Below, in pieces: positions 10,546 through 21,461 of a DNA stretch of 64,000 nt. A program made the position numbers and the translations under genes. Within the stretch, counting starts at the first letter, position 1; every line of letters begins with the position of its first letter. This stretch comes from Zeugodacus cucurbitae (Eukaryota; Arthropoda; Insecta; Diptera; Tephritidae), in contig NC_071669.1 of the NCBI RefSeq assembly GCF_028554725.1, positions 33,222,001 to 33,286,000 of the forward strand. The letters are read 5' to 3'. The notes under the pieces were generated by a model that saw only the letters and a program-made list of their open reading frames with translations, did no database searches and was not told the origin of the DNA.

Positions 10546-13500
10546 ATTACATCCAAATATGCCCCTTTCTAGTGCGATCCTTTTTACTCAAGTTATCGCT
10601 TGCACGGACAGACGGACCAGACATCCGGATTTCAAGTCCACTCGTCATCCTGATCATTTATATATATATAACCCCATATCTAACCTTTTTATTTCTTGGT
10701 GACACAAACAACCGTTATGTGAACAAAACTATAATACTCTCTTTAGCAACTTTGTTGCGAGAGTATAAAAACGAAAGTGCTATATATAAAGTGGTTTCAG
10801 CCAGCAGTGCCGGAAGTTTCTTTACGGCATTTAACATCAGAGACACTCTTGTGGTAAACACAGAACGCGCACTTGTATTATGGCTTGAAGATCATGCGCA
10901 GAAGAGAATAACGGTAGACACTAGAATTCGAAAGCCCAGCAGTTTTATGAAAAAATAAAAAGTCAAGGGCGTGGTAGTGGTCCGATTTAACAACGAACGT
11001 GTTAGGGCATTTACGTACAAAACTGTGTTTGTTTTGCACGATAAACATAAGAAAAGCCACGAATAAGCAAAACCAACAAAAAACCTGCTGTCAATTAATT
11101 CTTTGTAAAATACAAACACATTTTTCATTACAATTGTACCTAGTATAGAATGATCAAATACCAACAACAAATCAATTCTAATAAGTTAAACATAATAATT
11201 AAAAGCTAAATGTTAGAGAAATTCATTTGCTGCTACAGTTGCCTTGATAAGTCTGAAGGCCTCTTACGGTTCAGTCGGTTTTCTCGTTCAGCAGTACCGA
11301 TGAGTCGGGAGGCCTCTTCATTTACATGCTTTATAAGCCTCATTTCGTGAGTCTTAGCAAGTTTGGTTATTTCGTTTACTACTGAATTCATACCAAGATC
11401 ACGGTGAAGGTCAGCAGATCTAACATTGAACTTGATTATATATAAATATTACTATTAGTTAGATACTTGATTATATAGAAAGCGTGGATCTCCTACCTAC
11501 CAGATGGTAAAACTCAGCAAATTTTAAATCAAGCTCACATCTTTTTTTCTTGACATACTCTTTCCAGCGAAACTTAGCATCTAGGGTGATCCCTAGGTAT
11601 GTACTTAGCATTATAGTGATGTGGTATAGAAGTACCATTTATATAAATGGGATGGTATGATGTTTTTTTAAGTAAAGTATACGTGCAATGATTTGGAATC
11701 GTTTAATTTAATGAGCCACTAAGAAGCTCATTTATGATCACGAAAGCAGAACTGATGTACTGGTATAAGGTGTTTTCGATCTATTTTTGATTTGAGACTC
11801 TTTTTGAGAACATTCTAGAAAACTTTCGATAGAGCTGGCGGCAGCGCTATTGGCCTATATCACACAAGACGAAGAAAGATTAAAAAATTAACGGGACATT
11901 ACTTTCACAAATAAAATCAGCGCGTGCTGTTTTCGACTATCATGACATATATTCATTATAGCGTTTTTAGGCAGGAGCTAATTGATCAATTAACCGGCCT
12001 CTGCCCGATTAAAGATCGCTTATTAAGATCGATTTACATGCAAAATAAAATATTCATTTATTTTTAATTGAATTTTAATCGACTTGAAAATCAAATGCAC
12101 CTCTGCGAAAAAGACGTACGACATACGTTGTTTGTCTGCGATTGTCTGAATTTACATATATTCATGATAGCGTTTTTAGACAGGAGCTAATTGATCAATT
12201 AACCGGCCTCTGCTCGATTAAGATCGATTTACATACAAAATAAAATATTCATTTATTTTTAATTGAATTTTAATCGAGTTGAAAATCATATGCACCTCTG
12301 CGACAAAGACGTTCGATATACTTTCTTTGTCTGCGATTGTCTGATTTTTTTGATAAACGTATATCGTACGTTTTTGTCGAGGAGTTGATCAATTAGCTCC
12401 TGTTTAAAAACGCTATACGTGTTTTCAATAATCTGTTTTCATTGCCATTGGCACAAAACTGGGAATGTTTATCCGGAGGCGAATTTTTCATAATCAACAT
12501 CATTCACCATAGATAGGAACAGTGCTGCTGACTATAAGGTGGATGCAAAAGAACCTTCTATACAAGCTTCCGAAGTTGCTATCGACTCAATATCAATATG
12601 TGAGGCCCGTCGTTGTCCTAAAGGAACACAAGTCTTCTCCTATTGTCCCAAACTGACCGGTTCTGGGCAATTATAATACTTTGACAGTCCCGTTGGTGTC
12701 CAGGTTCGAATTAAGTTTGGCAGTAGGGGGATAGCTAAAAAAAAAGTAATCGAACTAATCGGAAGTAATGATTTTCGTAAATGACAGGCAAATGTGTTGA
12801 CGAATGAATTAAAAAAACGCAAAAAAATCGTCTGAAGTGTTTAATATTAATTAGATCATGAAAGTGAAATAAGTAGTTCTTAATTTAACATTAAACATTT
12901 CAGTGTCGGCTTTATTAATACATAAGTAATCGCAATCGTGCCCTGTTTGTTATGTTTTATGTTTGTAACTGAAGCGTAAAAGAATTTGAAAAAATTATAT
13001 GAAAGGAAATGACAGAAACCCCCGAACCATATTGTCGAAAACAGATTTCCCCTGTGAACGCAATGGGTGATAAATCTTAAGCTCAACTTATACATGCTTG
13101 ACTCAACTCAGCTTAGAAAAATTTGGCTTGGAAAACTTAAATGCAGTTATACTTCACACAACGTCAACTTCAGCTGTTATTATTATAGTTTCTGGGTAGA
13201 GTTGCCAGATGTGCAGATTTATCTTTAAAATTAAGTTTTTTAAATTAAAATATCACCATGATTGAAGTTTTAAAACTAGTATACAAAAAATCTTCACTAT
13301 CAATAGCTTTGAGCAGAATAGCACAAAAGAAACGTACATGCGTAGTTCAGTTTTTCGAGTTTTAGAATTGTTAGAAGATGTAAAAAATTGGAGCCAGCCA
13401 AGCGTATAAATGATAGGTAAATAAATAATTTATTCAAATTGTATTTGACATTTGCAATAAATTTTTTATTACATAAATTTGCGAAATAGTTTTTTTCTGA

Positions 13501-13997
13501 GCAGATCACCGCAAATTCTTGCAGAGATTTGCAATAGTTAAGTTTCTGTTTCAAAAATTACCCTCATATCGAAGCAATTTGATTTAATTTGTTTATTGCA
13601 CTTAAAGTTAAACAAGTTTTTATGTTATAAATAAAATAAAAGATTTTTTTATCAAACACTTTAAAAACATAATTGTTGTGAAAAATGTATTTTCTTCTGA
13701 ATAATCTTAACTATTTTCTATATTTGAAGATTTATAAGATTAGAATTTTAACATATTTAATTTTAACCGAAAACATTCAGGCGACACTAAAATAGTGTCA
13801 TAATGAGAATGAAAGAGAAACAGTGAGAGAGATAGAGCAGTTCAAATATCAACGTAACTTAGAGTTCTAAATTCATTCAGGAAACACTGGAATAGTGTCA
13901 TAATGAGAATGAAAGAGAAACATTGAGAGAGAGAGAGCAGTTCAAATGTCAACTTAACTTAGAGTTCTAAATTCAACAGACGGATTATCTGTCGGTA
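10546..13997. repeat. Remainder of array unit 3
   Basis: CTCTCGCA fragment 10546-10772, Tigger-like HTH 10778-10983, antisense Jockey-like fragment 11224-11733, foldback element 11957-12417 (with a private A-to-G change near 12039), possible coding stretch 12488-12842, and the 100-bp pair at 13776-13975. It is one base shorter than units 1 and 2 because of an A-run near 13285. Confidence 0.9.
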
Positions 13998-14358
13998 ATC
14001 AAATACATGCAAGGCCCATTAAACAGATCTTTTATGTGGCAGTTCTCAAGTCTGGCTAGGTCTAGTCAAGCATCTATAACTGGAGCTTTATGGTATTGTA
14101 CAAAGAAGTAGAGAAACTATCAGCTGTTAAAACGTAAACAATCGAGCTGATAAATCACAGCTGAGAAGGGTTCATGGAGAACTGTCAAGTAGTACCAGGA
14201 GATGAGTTTCTTTTGGCATCCAAGATGGATGAGGAAAATGGTTGCATTGTAGAATTTTTGCGAAATTTATTGAAAAGTTGTACAAAAAATACTAATTATT
14301 TGAAAGCATGTAATACTTTTTCGATAAAAAACAGTTCCTTTTTTCACTAATTGTTGCA
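13998..14358. other. Flank between the tandem array and RT copy 4
   Basis: 13998-14171 occurs once in this window and shows no recognisable feature. 14172-14358 equals 1-187. The change at 13998 marks the array end, where the last unit stops before the RT junction used by the others. Confidence 0.7.
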
Positions 14359-15860
14359 ACACCAGGAGATGGTGAATCCGATTCCCCAATCGACGACGAT
14401 GGAGCAGATGTTCCATTGCCCGACCGTAAGGAAATTCGAATAGCAATTACCCGCTTGAAGAACAATAAGGCGGCGGGGGCCGATGGATTACCGGCCGAGC
14501 TATTCAAATACGGCGGCGAAGAGCTGATAAGGTGATTGCATCAGCTTCTTTGCCGAATATGGTCGGAAGAAAGCATGCCTGACGATTGGAATCTCAGTGT
14601 ACTCTGCCCAATACATAAAAAGGGAGACCCCACAATTTGCGCCAATTAACGTGGGATAAGCCTCCTCAACATCGCGTATAAGGTCCTGTCGAGCGTACTG
14701 TGTGAAAGACTAAAGCCCACCGTGAACAAACTGATTGGACCTTATCAGTGTGGCTTTAGACCTGGAAAATCAACAACAGACCAGATATTCACCATGCGCC
14801 AAATTTTGGAGAAGACCCGTGAAAATAGGATCGACACACACCACCTCTTTGTCGACTTTAAAGCTGCTTTCGACAGCACGAAAAGGAGCTGCCTTTATGC
14901 CGCGATGTCTGAATTTGGTATCCCCGCAAAACTAATACGGCTGTGTACGCTGACGTTGAGCAACACCAAAAGCTCCGTCAGGATCGGGGAGGACCTCTCC
15001 GAGCCGTTCGATACCAGACGAGGTTTCAGACAAAGTGACTCACTCTCGTGTGATTTCTTTAACCTGATGCTGGAGAAAATAATACGAGCTGCAGAGCTAA
15101 ATAGAGAAGGTACAATCTTCTATAAGAGTGTACAGCTACTGGCGTACGCCGATGATATCGATATCATTGGAAACAACACCCGCGCCGTTAGTTCTGCTTT
15201 TTCCAGACTGGATAAGGAAGCGAAGCGTATGGGTCTGGTGGTGAACGAGGACAAGACGAAATATCTCCTGTCATCAAACAAACAGTCAGCGCATTCGCGT
15301 CTTGGCTCCCACTTCACTGTTGACAGTCATAACTTTGAAGTTGTAGATAATTTCGTCTACCTGGGAACCAGCATTAACAGCAAAAACAATGCCAGCCTGG
15401 AAATCCAACGCAGAATCACAACAGGTGCTACTATGGACTAAGTAGGCAATTGAAAAGTAAAGTCCTCTCTCGACGAACAAAAACCAAACTCTACAAGTCT
15501 CTCATCATTCCCGTCCTAATTTACGGTGAAGAAGCGTGGACGATGTCAACATCCAATGAGACGGCACAAGGAGTTTTCGAGAGAAAGGTTTTGCGGAAGA
15601 TTTATGGTCCCTTAAACATTGGCAACGGTGAATACCGCAGACGATAGAACGATGAGCTGTATGTGGTATTCGACGACATAGACATAGTCCAACGAATAAA
15701 AAGACAGCGGCTACGCTGGCTAGGTCATATTGTTCGAATGGATGAAAGTGCTCCAACTCTGAAAGTATTCGATGCAGTTCCCCCTGGTGGAAGCCGAGGA
15801 AGAGGGAGACCTCCACTCCGATGGAAGAACCAGGTGGAGAGGGACCTGGCTTCGCTTTGT
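14359..15860 (+). pseudogene. RTE-like LINE RT, copy 4, longer 3' end
   Basis: Same sequence as 188-1657, including the early TGA and TAA, the 7-nt frameshift and the TAG. One difference gives ESMPDD here and ESKPDD in copy 1. Unlike copies 1-3 it continues past the CTCTCGCA fusion point into the natural RTE C-terminus (NQVERDLASL) before ending near 15860. This copy therefore preserves the older arrangement, and the three units derive from a version recombined at the position matching 1658. Confidence 0.85.
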
Positions 15861-16142
15861 ATAACCAATTTTTATTAATTTTAACAATATCCAAAATTTA
15901 CCTGCTTTTGTAATCACTATTAACTAATTAATAAATTTTGGGTACATTTGACTGCTTTTGTAATCACCGTATCCAAAATTATCGAAATCACAACTAAAAT
16001 TCCTACTGTGATCACTGAACAGTGATTGCTACTTTCGAACTGATATTGTTACTGAACAGTGATTGCTACTTTCGACAAAGAACATTCTTTCACTGAAGTG
16101 CTATTGCTACAGTGATCGAATTAGAATTATTGAACTGTTATT
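15861..16142. repeat. Degenerate short repeats (CTGAACAGTGATTGCTACTTTCGA, CTGCTTTTGTAATCAC)
   Basis: Short motifs recur in direct orientation: CTGCTTTTGTAATCAC near 15901 and 15951, AACAGTGATTGCTACTTTCG near 16018 and 16055, and variants of CAGTGATCGAA. Related motifs resume after the inserted Harbinger-like element (16751-16830) and again at 17845-17990. No gene is seen. Confidence 0.5.
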
Positions 16143-16747
16143 AGCGGCCTTTACACGGTCACATATGTGTGACATCACACCAAGTTATATCGTGTAAAGG
16201 GGGAAAAAACATTCATGTCACACATGTTCAAAGTTTTCAAAATTTTTTAATTTTTCTGCTGGTGTGTCACACAAGTGTGATCGTGTGAAGGGTTGCATGA
16301 TGCACGCAGTGTATTTTTTCAGTCGAAAAAAGACAGTGTGCAGAGACGAGCAATTTTGGAAAGAGTTTAATTAATGGCGTTATCAGAGCCAAGAGGTCGT
16401 TGTAAACTGCAACATCCATCCTTAGAAAGTTTTTGTAATGCTTTTTGTAATCTTTGCAAGATATTTCTAGTTCTTTAACAAATTTGTATGCGAGAGTGTT
16501 GGTCTTTTCTTACGCCAATCTTGCACCCAAATTCGTTTTTTCTTGCCACTTTTTGCAATTTCTTCCTCTTCCTCCATTTCCAAAAATTCTTCAATAAGAA
16601 GAGCTGACACTAATGCGCGTGCCATGTTTACTCGTTGAAATCTGAACGAAAGTGAAGTTCACACACATACATGACCGTATGAACGAAAACGTCAAACTTC
16701 TGCGTCATACCATGTTCGCGAGCATGTGTGACCGTGTAAAGGCCGCT
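16143..16747 (-). mobile_element. Harbinger-type miniature transposon, 605 bp
   Basis: Terminal inverted repeats AGCGGCCTTTACACGGTCAC at 16143 and GTGACCGTGTAAAGGCCGCT ending 16747 (reading GTGTGACCGTGTAAAGG), flanked by ATT on both sides (16140-16142 and 16748-16750), a 3-bp target duplication as expected for PIF/Harbinger. Subterminal GTGTGACA/TCACAC motifs repeat in both orientations. The interior carries the start of a transposase ORF on the minus strand, so this is a deletion derivative that probably depended on a full Harbinger elsewhere. Confidence 0.75.
16366..16625 (-). pseudogene. Harbinger transposase N-terminal remnant
   Basis: The ATG at 16625 (minus strand) opens a frame with an acidic EEFLEMEEEEE stretch, then KKKRIWVQDWRKKRP, then after a one-base deletion near 16463 the segment LEISCKDYKKHYKNFLRMD and YNDLLALITPLIK. 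The W-x3-W basic motif followed by KNFLRM and LL..ITP.I is the N-terminal signature of PIF/Harbinger (HARBI1-like) transposases. The DDE catalytic domain is deleted. The stop created by the frameshift leaves only about 54 codons open. Family call from motif order; frameshift inferred from the consensus pattern. Confidence 0.7.
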
Positions 16748-16750
16748 ATT

Positions 16751-19700
16751 GTTACTGAACTCCTATATGTACTGTGATCGAACAAAAACACTGAACTTCT
16801 CTATAGCTACTGTCACAGTACATACAGTAGAAAACCTTATTCGTGGGGAATTCTCGGTGGTAAGATAGCCGCCATCTTGGAAAAACACAGTGCTGTATAT
16901 ATTGAGTAATTAATTTTAGTAAAACTTTAGTCTTTAGTGCAAAGCTTGGAAGTACACAAAAGCTTTATGAGCTTGAAACGAAACGTGGTCGCCTCCTTAT
17001 TAAACATTTTTAAAACAAAATATGTCATGATCCTATTGAATAGGTATTTCAAACCATCGGATCCAAGGTAAAAATAATCAAAATCGTCATTTAATACTAA
17101 TTCAAGTTTTTTACGAAATTTATAAAAGGCTCAAGAGCTTTTACTAAGTTTGACGAATACTACAATTTGTATGTTCTAAAAGTATAGACATCTTCAGAGA
17201 TTTAGCCTTTCTCGAATAGTGTTAAAGACAGCAAACAATTGTGCATTTTTAAATATTATTTATATATATAACCATATAAATATGCAAATGAATTTCTCTA
17301 AAGGAAATCGTTTTCAATTATTGCTGACTATTTATGGAAGACATTGTCAAAGAAGTTTGCAAAAAACTTTCTTGAACCAGACATACATACTCTTTCAAGG
17401 CTATTTAGTGAAAATTATTGTAATTGTTTCATAGTAATATTAAATCTTTTAAAATTTGAAAACACTTAATACAATGTCACCAATCCAAGGATGTATTTAT
17501 TTTAATTCAATATTTAAAAATTAGTTAAATCGCGTTATACACTTGTACATAAAATATAACTAACTTATCAATAAATAACATTTAATACCACCATAAAATT
17601 TAATAAATATGCGAAATAATTTAAAATAATTCCAATAATAATGAAAAAAAATTTATTTTATTTAATAATTATTTATTTACTGTTCATCGGACTTTAAAAT
17701 TTTTGTGAAGATTAAATGCTAGCACAACACCCTAATTACCACAATTGTAGCATAAAAGCGTAGCACACAACCCAAGTACGCCTCGGTGGTGTGTTATAAG
17801 AGGAAAATTAATGTAATAAAACCAAAGGTTTTCTGTATATACTGAGGCTACTGTGATCGAACTCAAATTACTTAACTGCAATAGCGATTTTAAATCACTG
17901 ATATTTACAAAAATTGATCGCTGTTGCTATACGCGATTTTTCAATCACAGTGAAAAAATCACCGGTAGTGAAATATCGCTCATCACTAATAGCTAATATA
18001 TAATATATTGTACTCATTTGAAAAAATAGTGTAATGTTAAATTTTTATTTATTTATATCACTTAGCGTCAGCTGTTTAAAAGGGACAAATATTTATATAT
18101 TTGAATGGAGTAACTTGGAAAATAATTGTTGCACCATTTGAAAAAACCTTAACTCCGTATGTACATAGGTCTGCTGCCATAAAGTGGCCATACATGATAC
18201 AATTAAGGTTTAAAAGAAAAAATGTGTTCATATAAATATATAGACAAAAACATAAAATTGATAATATAACAAATTTATATAATTATTATAAGAAGGGTTC
18301 TTTTATTAACTGCTTGATCTCTCCCATATTTATTCATTGATGAACGCGCGTAATATCGATTTGTATTTCGCGTACGGCCGATTGAAACCACATATACATA
18401 TGTCGTGTATGGCTTCATTTGAATAAAATTTTTCCATATTTCTTACAATAAAAATATACATATGCATATTTACTTATTTCCGCTTAAGTATGTATAAATT
18501 GTATTTTCCATTCCCGATTGTGTCTATAAATACTTCAAAATAATTAAATTATAATACTGTTTAAATTACTGCTAATTTTTAGTACCATATCGCATTACAA
18601 AGCTATTTCGAAAATTATACTTATAGGAAAATAAATCTTCTGGTTTGAATTAAATAATATATTTTCAAATATTTATGTGTGGTATTCATCCCTATCAAGA
18701 ATAATTAATATAATTGAATTTCGTAATACTAAATAACATAATAATAATACCAAAAATTCGAATGGTAATAAACAATAATACACAAATTTTTGATTATGCG
18801 AAACTCTTTTTGGGGAATATGAATTAGCTCAACATAGGGGGCCATGTTGGCTTAAATGTCAAAAGTAGTTTCAGGAGGTGGGTTTTTGGAGTTTCTCTAC
18901 TTTTCTATACAATGATTTATTGTCTGCCAATAATTAGCGAAATAGTATTCGTGTGTGAACGCGGTCTTACTTGACAAACTATATGCATCCTTTCAACTAA
19001 CCATGTGCATCAAGAATTCAATATTTTAACAAATCATTGATATAGTGAAGTAATATATGTATGCATTTACTTCTTTGCAGACGTAATAATGTATAATAAG
19101 GCATTTCCGATAATATCCCATAATTTGTATTAGATCATCAACATACTTTCAGAATATACACATTAATTGTATGAAGTAATGAATATCACGAATCGTCAAA
19201 CGTGTTGAACAAGTCTCGATAACTAGCGTATAGTATGTACAACTAGAATAACTATTAAATATTTACACAATACTTACAGAATAGTGTTCAACACCTGTTT
19301 TCTGATAAAGAGTTTCTAGTGACAGGTATTCATGTGGGCTTTTATGATGTTCCAAACGCTGGTCAGCGTCTTTATTATCCATATACCACGCCTTTACCAT
19401 TTTGAATTCACAACAGATCTAATTGATACGTTCTCAAAATCGAAAAGCTATTGCGTTTATCAAACACTGGCTAACATTCCATTATACGAATGCATACCTA
19501 CATACACACGAACAAATAGTGTAAACACATGGCCATATTGTGTAGATTCATTTGTGTTCATAGTCGAGCGTATGTATGTATATGATTATGGAAAATTACC
19601 TCAAGCAATAATCAAAACTGACGACTTTTCGTAATTTCTAATACAGTAATCGTCTGTATGCAAAGTTTTTAAGCCGTATGAATACACATTCAGCATTACT

Positions 19701-20160
19701 AATTCTAAACTTAGTATAAATAAACTTTGTAACAGTGTTGCGTTTAGGAACAACAAAACATTTTCTATAAGAAATTGACATTCTAATTGAAGTGAAAAAA
19801 TCAAATTCATTGTAGATAACAAGAATACTTTTAGGAAAGCGTAAAGGACTGTCTGAATTATTTGTGCAGAAAATGTTTTAAGGACAAAATAGCAAAAACA
19901 AAAAAAATTGAAATCATTAATGAGATGCCAAATGATGTGTTTAATCGCTTGTAATAGTAAAAATATTTAAAAATTGGCTAACCTTTCTTCTTTGGTCGCT
20001 ATTGTATTGAGCAATTGCAGCCACAAAATTAGCTATGCGTTGATTGCTTTTTTTGCGCATTTATTGCGTAGCGTTGCCACTGTGTTTGGGAATGTGATAT
20101 TTTGTTCGAGTGCAAAGCAAAATACATTTAGGAAGTCAGCCTGCCACTGCTACAAATGTA
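16751..20160. other. AT-rich intergenic DNA without supportable genes
   Basis: About 3.4 kb of AT-rich sequence. The frames at 17219-17434 and 19332-19634 (71 and 100 codons) have no recognisable motif and I do not call them. AGAAAACCTT near 16830 and its inverse near 17838 might be ends of an old element, but they match over too few bases to call. Degenerate CACTGTGATCGAA motifs recur at 17845-17990. Confidence 0.55.
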
Positions 20161-20164
20161 ACAC

Positions 20165-20260
20165 TCTAGAGGCACCAAAGCGGGGAAGACACTTAAATGA
20201 ATTCCGCTTAAGTGCCTCGAGGCCCTTACCAAACTTTTTTTCCAATACCTCGATCCACTA
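20165..20260. repeat. Tc1/mariner-like MITE fragment (CTTAAGTG family)
   Basis: AAAGCGGGGAAGACACTTAA is followed by an inverted CCGCTTAAGTGCCTC and then a tail (CTTACCAAACTTTTT, TACCTCGATC) that matches 27930-28000. It is a truncated relative of the element at 27871-28145 and abuts the next repeat directly. Confidence 0.5.
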
Positions 20261-21461
20261 TTTTTATACTCTCGCAACAAAAGTTGCTAAGAGAGTATTA
20301 TAGTTTTGTTCACATAACGGTTGTTTGTGTCACCAAGAAATAAAGGAGTTAGATATGGGGTTATATATATCAAAATGATCGGGGTGACGAGACGAGTCAA
20401 AATCCGAATGTCTGTCTGTCCGTTCGTCCGTCCAAGCAACGGATAACTTGAGTAAAAATTGAGATATATTGATGAAACTTGGAACACACGTTCCTTGGGA
20501 CCGTGAGAGCTTTCGAAAATGGGCAAAATCGGACCACTGCCATGCCCACAAAATGACGAAAACCGAAAACGCATAAAATGTCATAACAAAGCCATAAATA
20601 AAGTTATAAAAGTAAAATTTGGAACAAAGGATCGCACTAGGAAGAAGCATATTTGGATGTAATTTTTTTGGGAAAGTGGGCGTGGCCCCACTCCCAAATC
20701 GGTTATTTGTATATATCTTGCTAACCAATAAAGCTATATAAACCAAACTTTCTGCAGTCAGTTCTCTTACGTACCCCACCACACACCATGAAATTAGTTG
20801 AAAACGGATAATAACCAAGCCCACATCCCATACAAAGGTTAGGTTGAAAATTACTAAAGGTAAGTTAACTCAGTAACGAAAAACGCCAGAAACGCTAAAT
20901 TTCACATAAGAAATGGCAGATGAAAGCTGCACTCAGATTTTTTTACAAAATGGAAAATGGGCGTGGCATCGTTCACTTATGGGTCAAAAACCATATCTCA
21001 GGAACTACTCGACCGATTTCAATGAAACTTGTAATAGTCTTAGCCTTACATCCTAATGATATGTTGTGAAAATAGGCCAAATCGCTTTACAACCACGCCT
21101 ACTTCCTATATACCAGAACTTAGACGATCTGAATCGTTAAATTTACAATATATAAAGTAAGCACTGGTGAAGATATCGATGCAGAAGTTTGCTCAAATAC
21201 TACCTTATAGTGGGGTAGCCCCATTCTAAAAATCGGCGAAATCGGAACATAGGTTTTCAAGGCCCCATTAATCGAACATGAGGACCTCGGTGCTTCTAAC
21301 CTAACATTTGGGTTTCCAACTTTCAATAGACTTTATACAATATATATGACGCATATGTGGGTCAAATTGTGTATTATATAATATAAATAAAGTTAAATAA
21401 ATAAATTGCGAGAGTATAAAATGTTCGGTTACACCCGAACTTAGCCCTTCCTTACTTGTTT
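20261..21461 (+). repeat. CTCTCGCA-family dispersed repeat, complete copy 1
   Basis: Begins TTTTTATACTCTCGCAAC and ends TTGCGAGAGTATAAAATG then TTCGGTTACACCCGAACTTA and CTTCCTTACTTGTT, so the short ends are inverted. The interior has a TGTCTGTCTGTCCG-type microsatellite and several GGGCGTGGC and CCACGCC motifs. Other copies: 26391-27645 (same orientation), and 23866-24345, 37013-38550 and 62176-62421 (reversed). It carries a 164-codon open frame on the minus strand (20330-20824) that I regard as compositional. The family is known to me only as a common dispersed repeat of flies; I cannot name its class. Confidence 0.8.

Larger units (their letters stand above)
667..13997. repeat. Tandem array of three ~4.44-kb composite units
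   Basis: Three head-to-tail units at 667-5110, 5111-9554 and 9555-13997 (4444, 4444 and 4443 bp). The junction is identical each time: GATTATCTGTCGGTA joined to ACACCACCTCTTTGTCG inside the RT ORF. I saw only isolated differences between units, for example G/A near 2737 versus 7181, A/G near 12039, and one A missing from an A-run near 13285. Each unit contains, in order, the 3' two-thirds of the RT, a CTCTCGCA-repeat fragment, a Tigger-like HTH remnant, an antisense Jockey-like RT fragment, a foldback element, AT-rich filler and a 2 x 100-bp repeat. The near identity implies very recent amplification, homogenisation or an assembly artefact. Confidence 0.95.

Noticed and set aside
667..13997. 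CRISPR-like or coding tandem array
   Set aside because: The repeat period is 4.4 kb, the units contain eukaryotic TE fragments, and no short repeat-spacer pattern exists.
16818..17870. DNA transposon with AGAAAACCTT ends
   Set aside because: Only about ten bases are inverted, no target duplication is visible and the interior has no transposase motif.
20330..20824. 164-codon minus-strand ORF inside the CTCTCGCA repeat (and the 170-codon one at 26381-26893)
   Set aside because: The two ORFs agree only in patches and switch frames relative to each other, with two overlapping frames open at once. That fits low stop density on one strand rather than a conserved protein.
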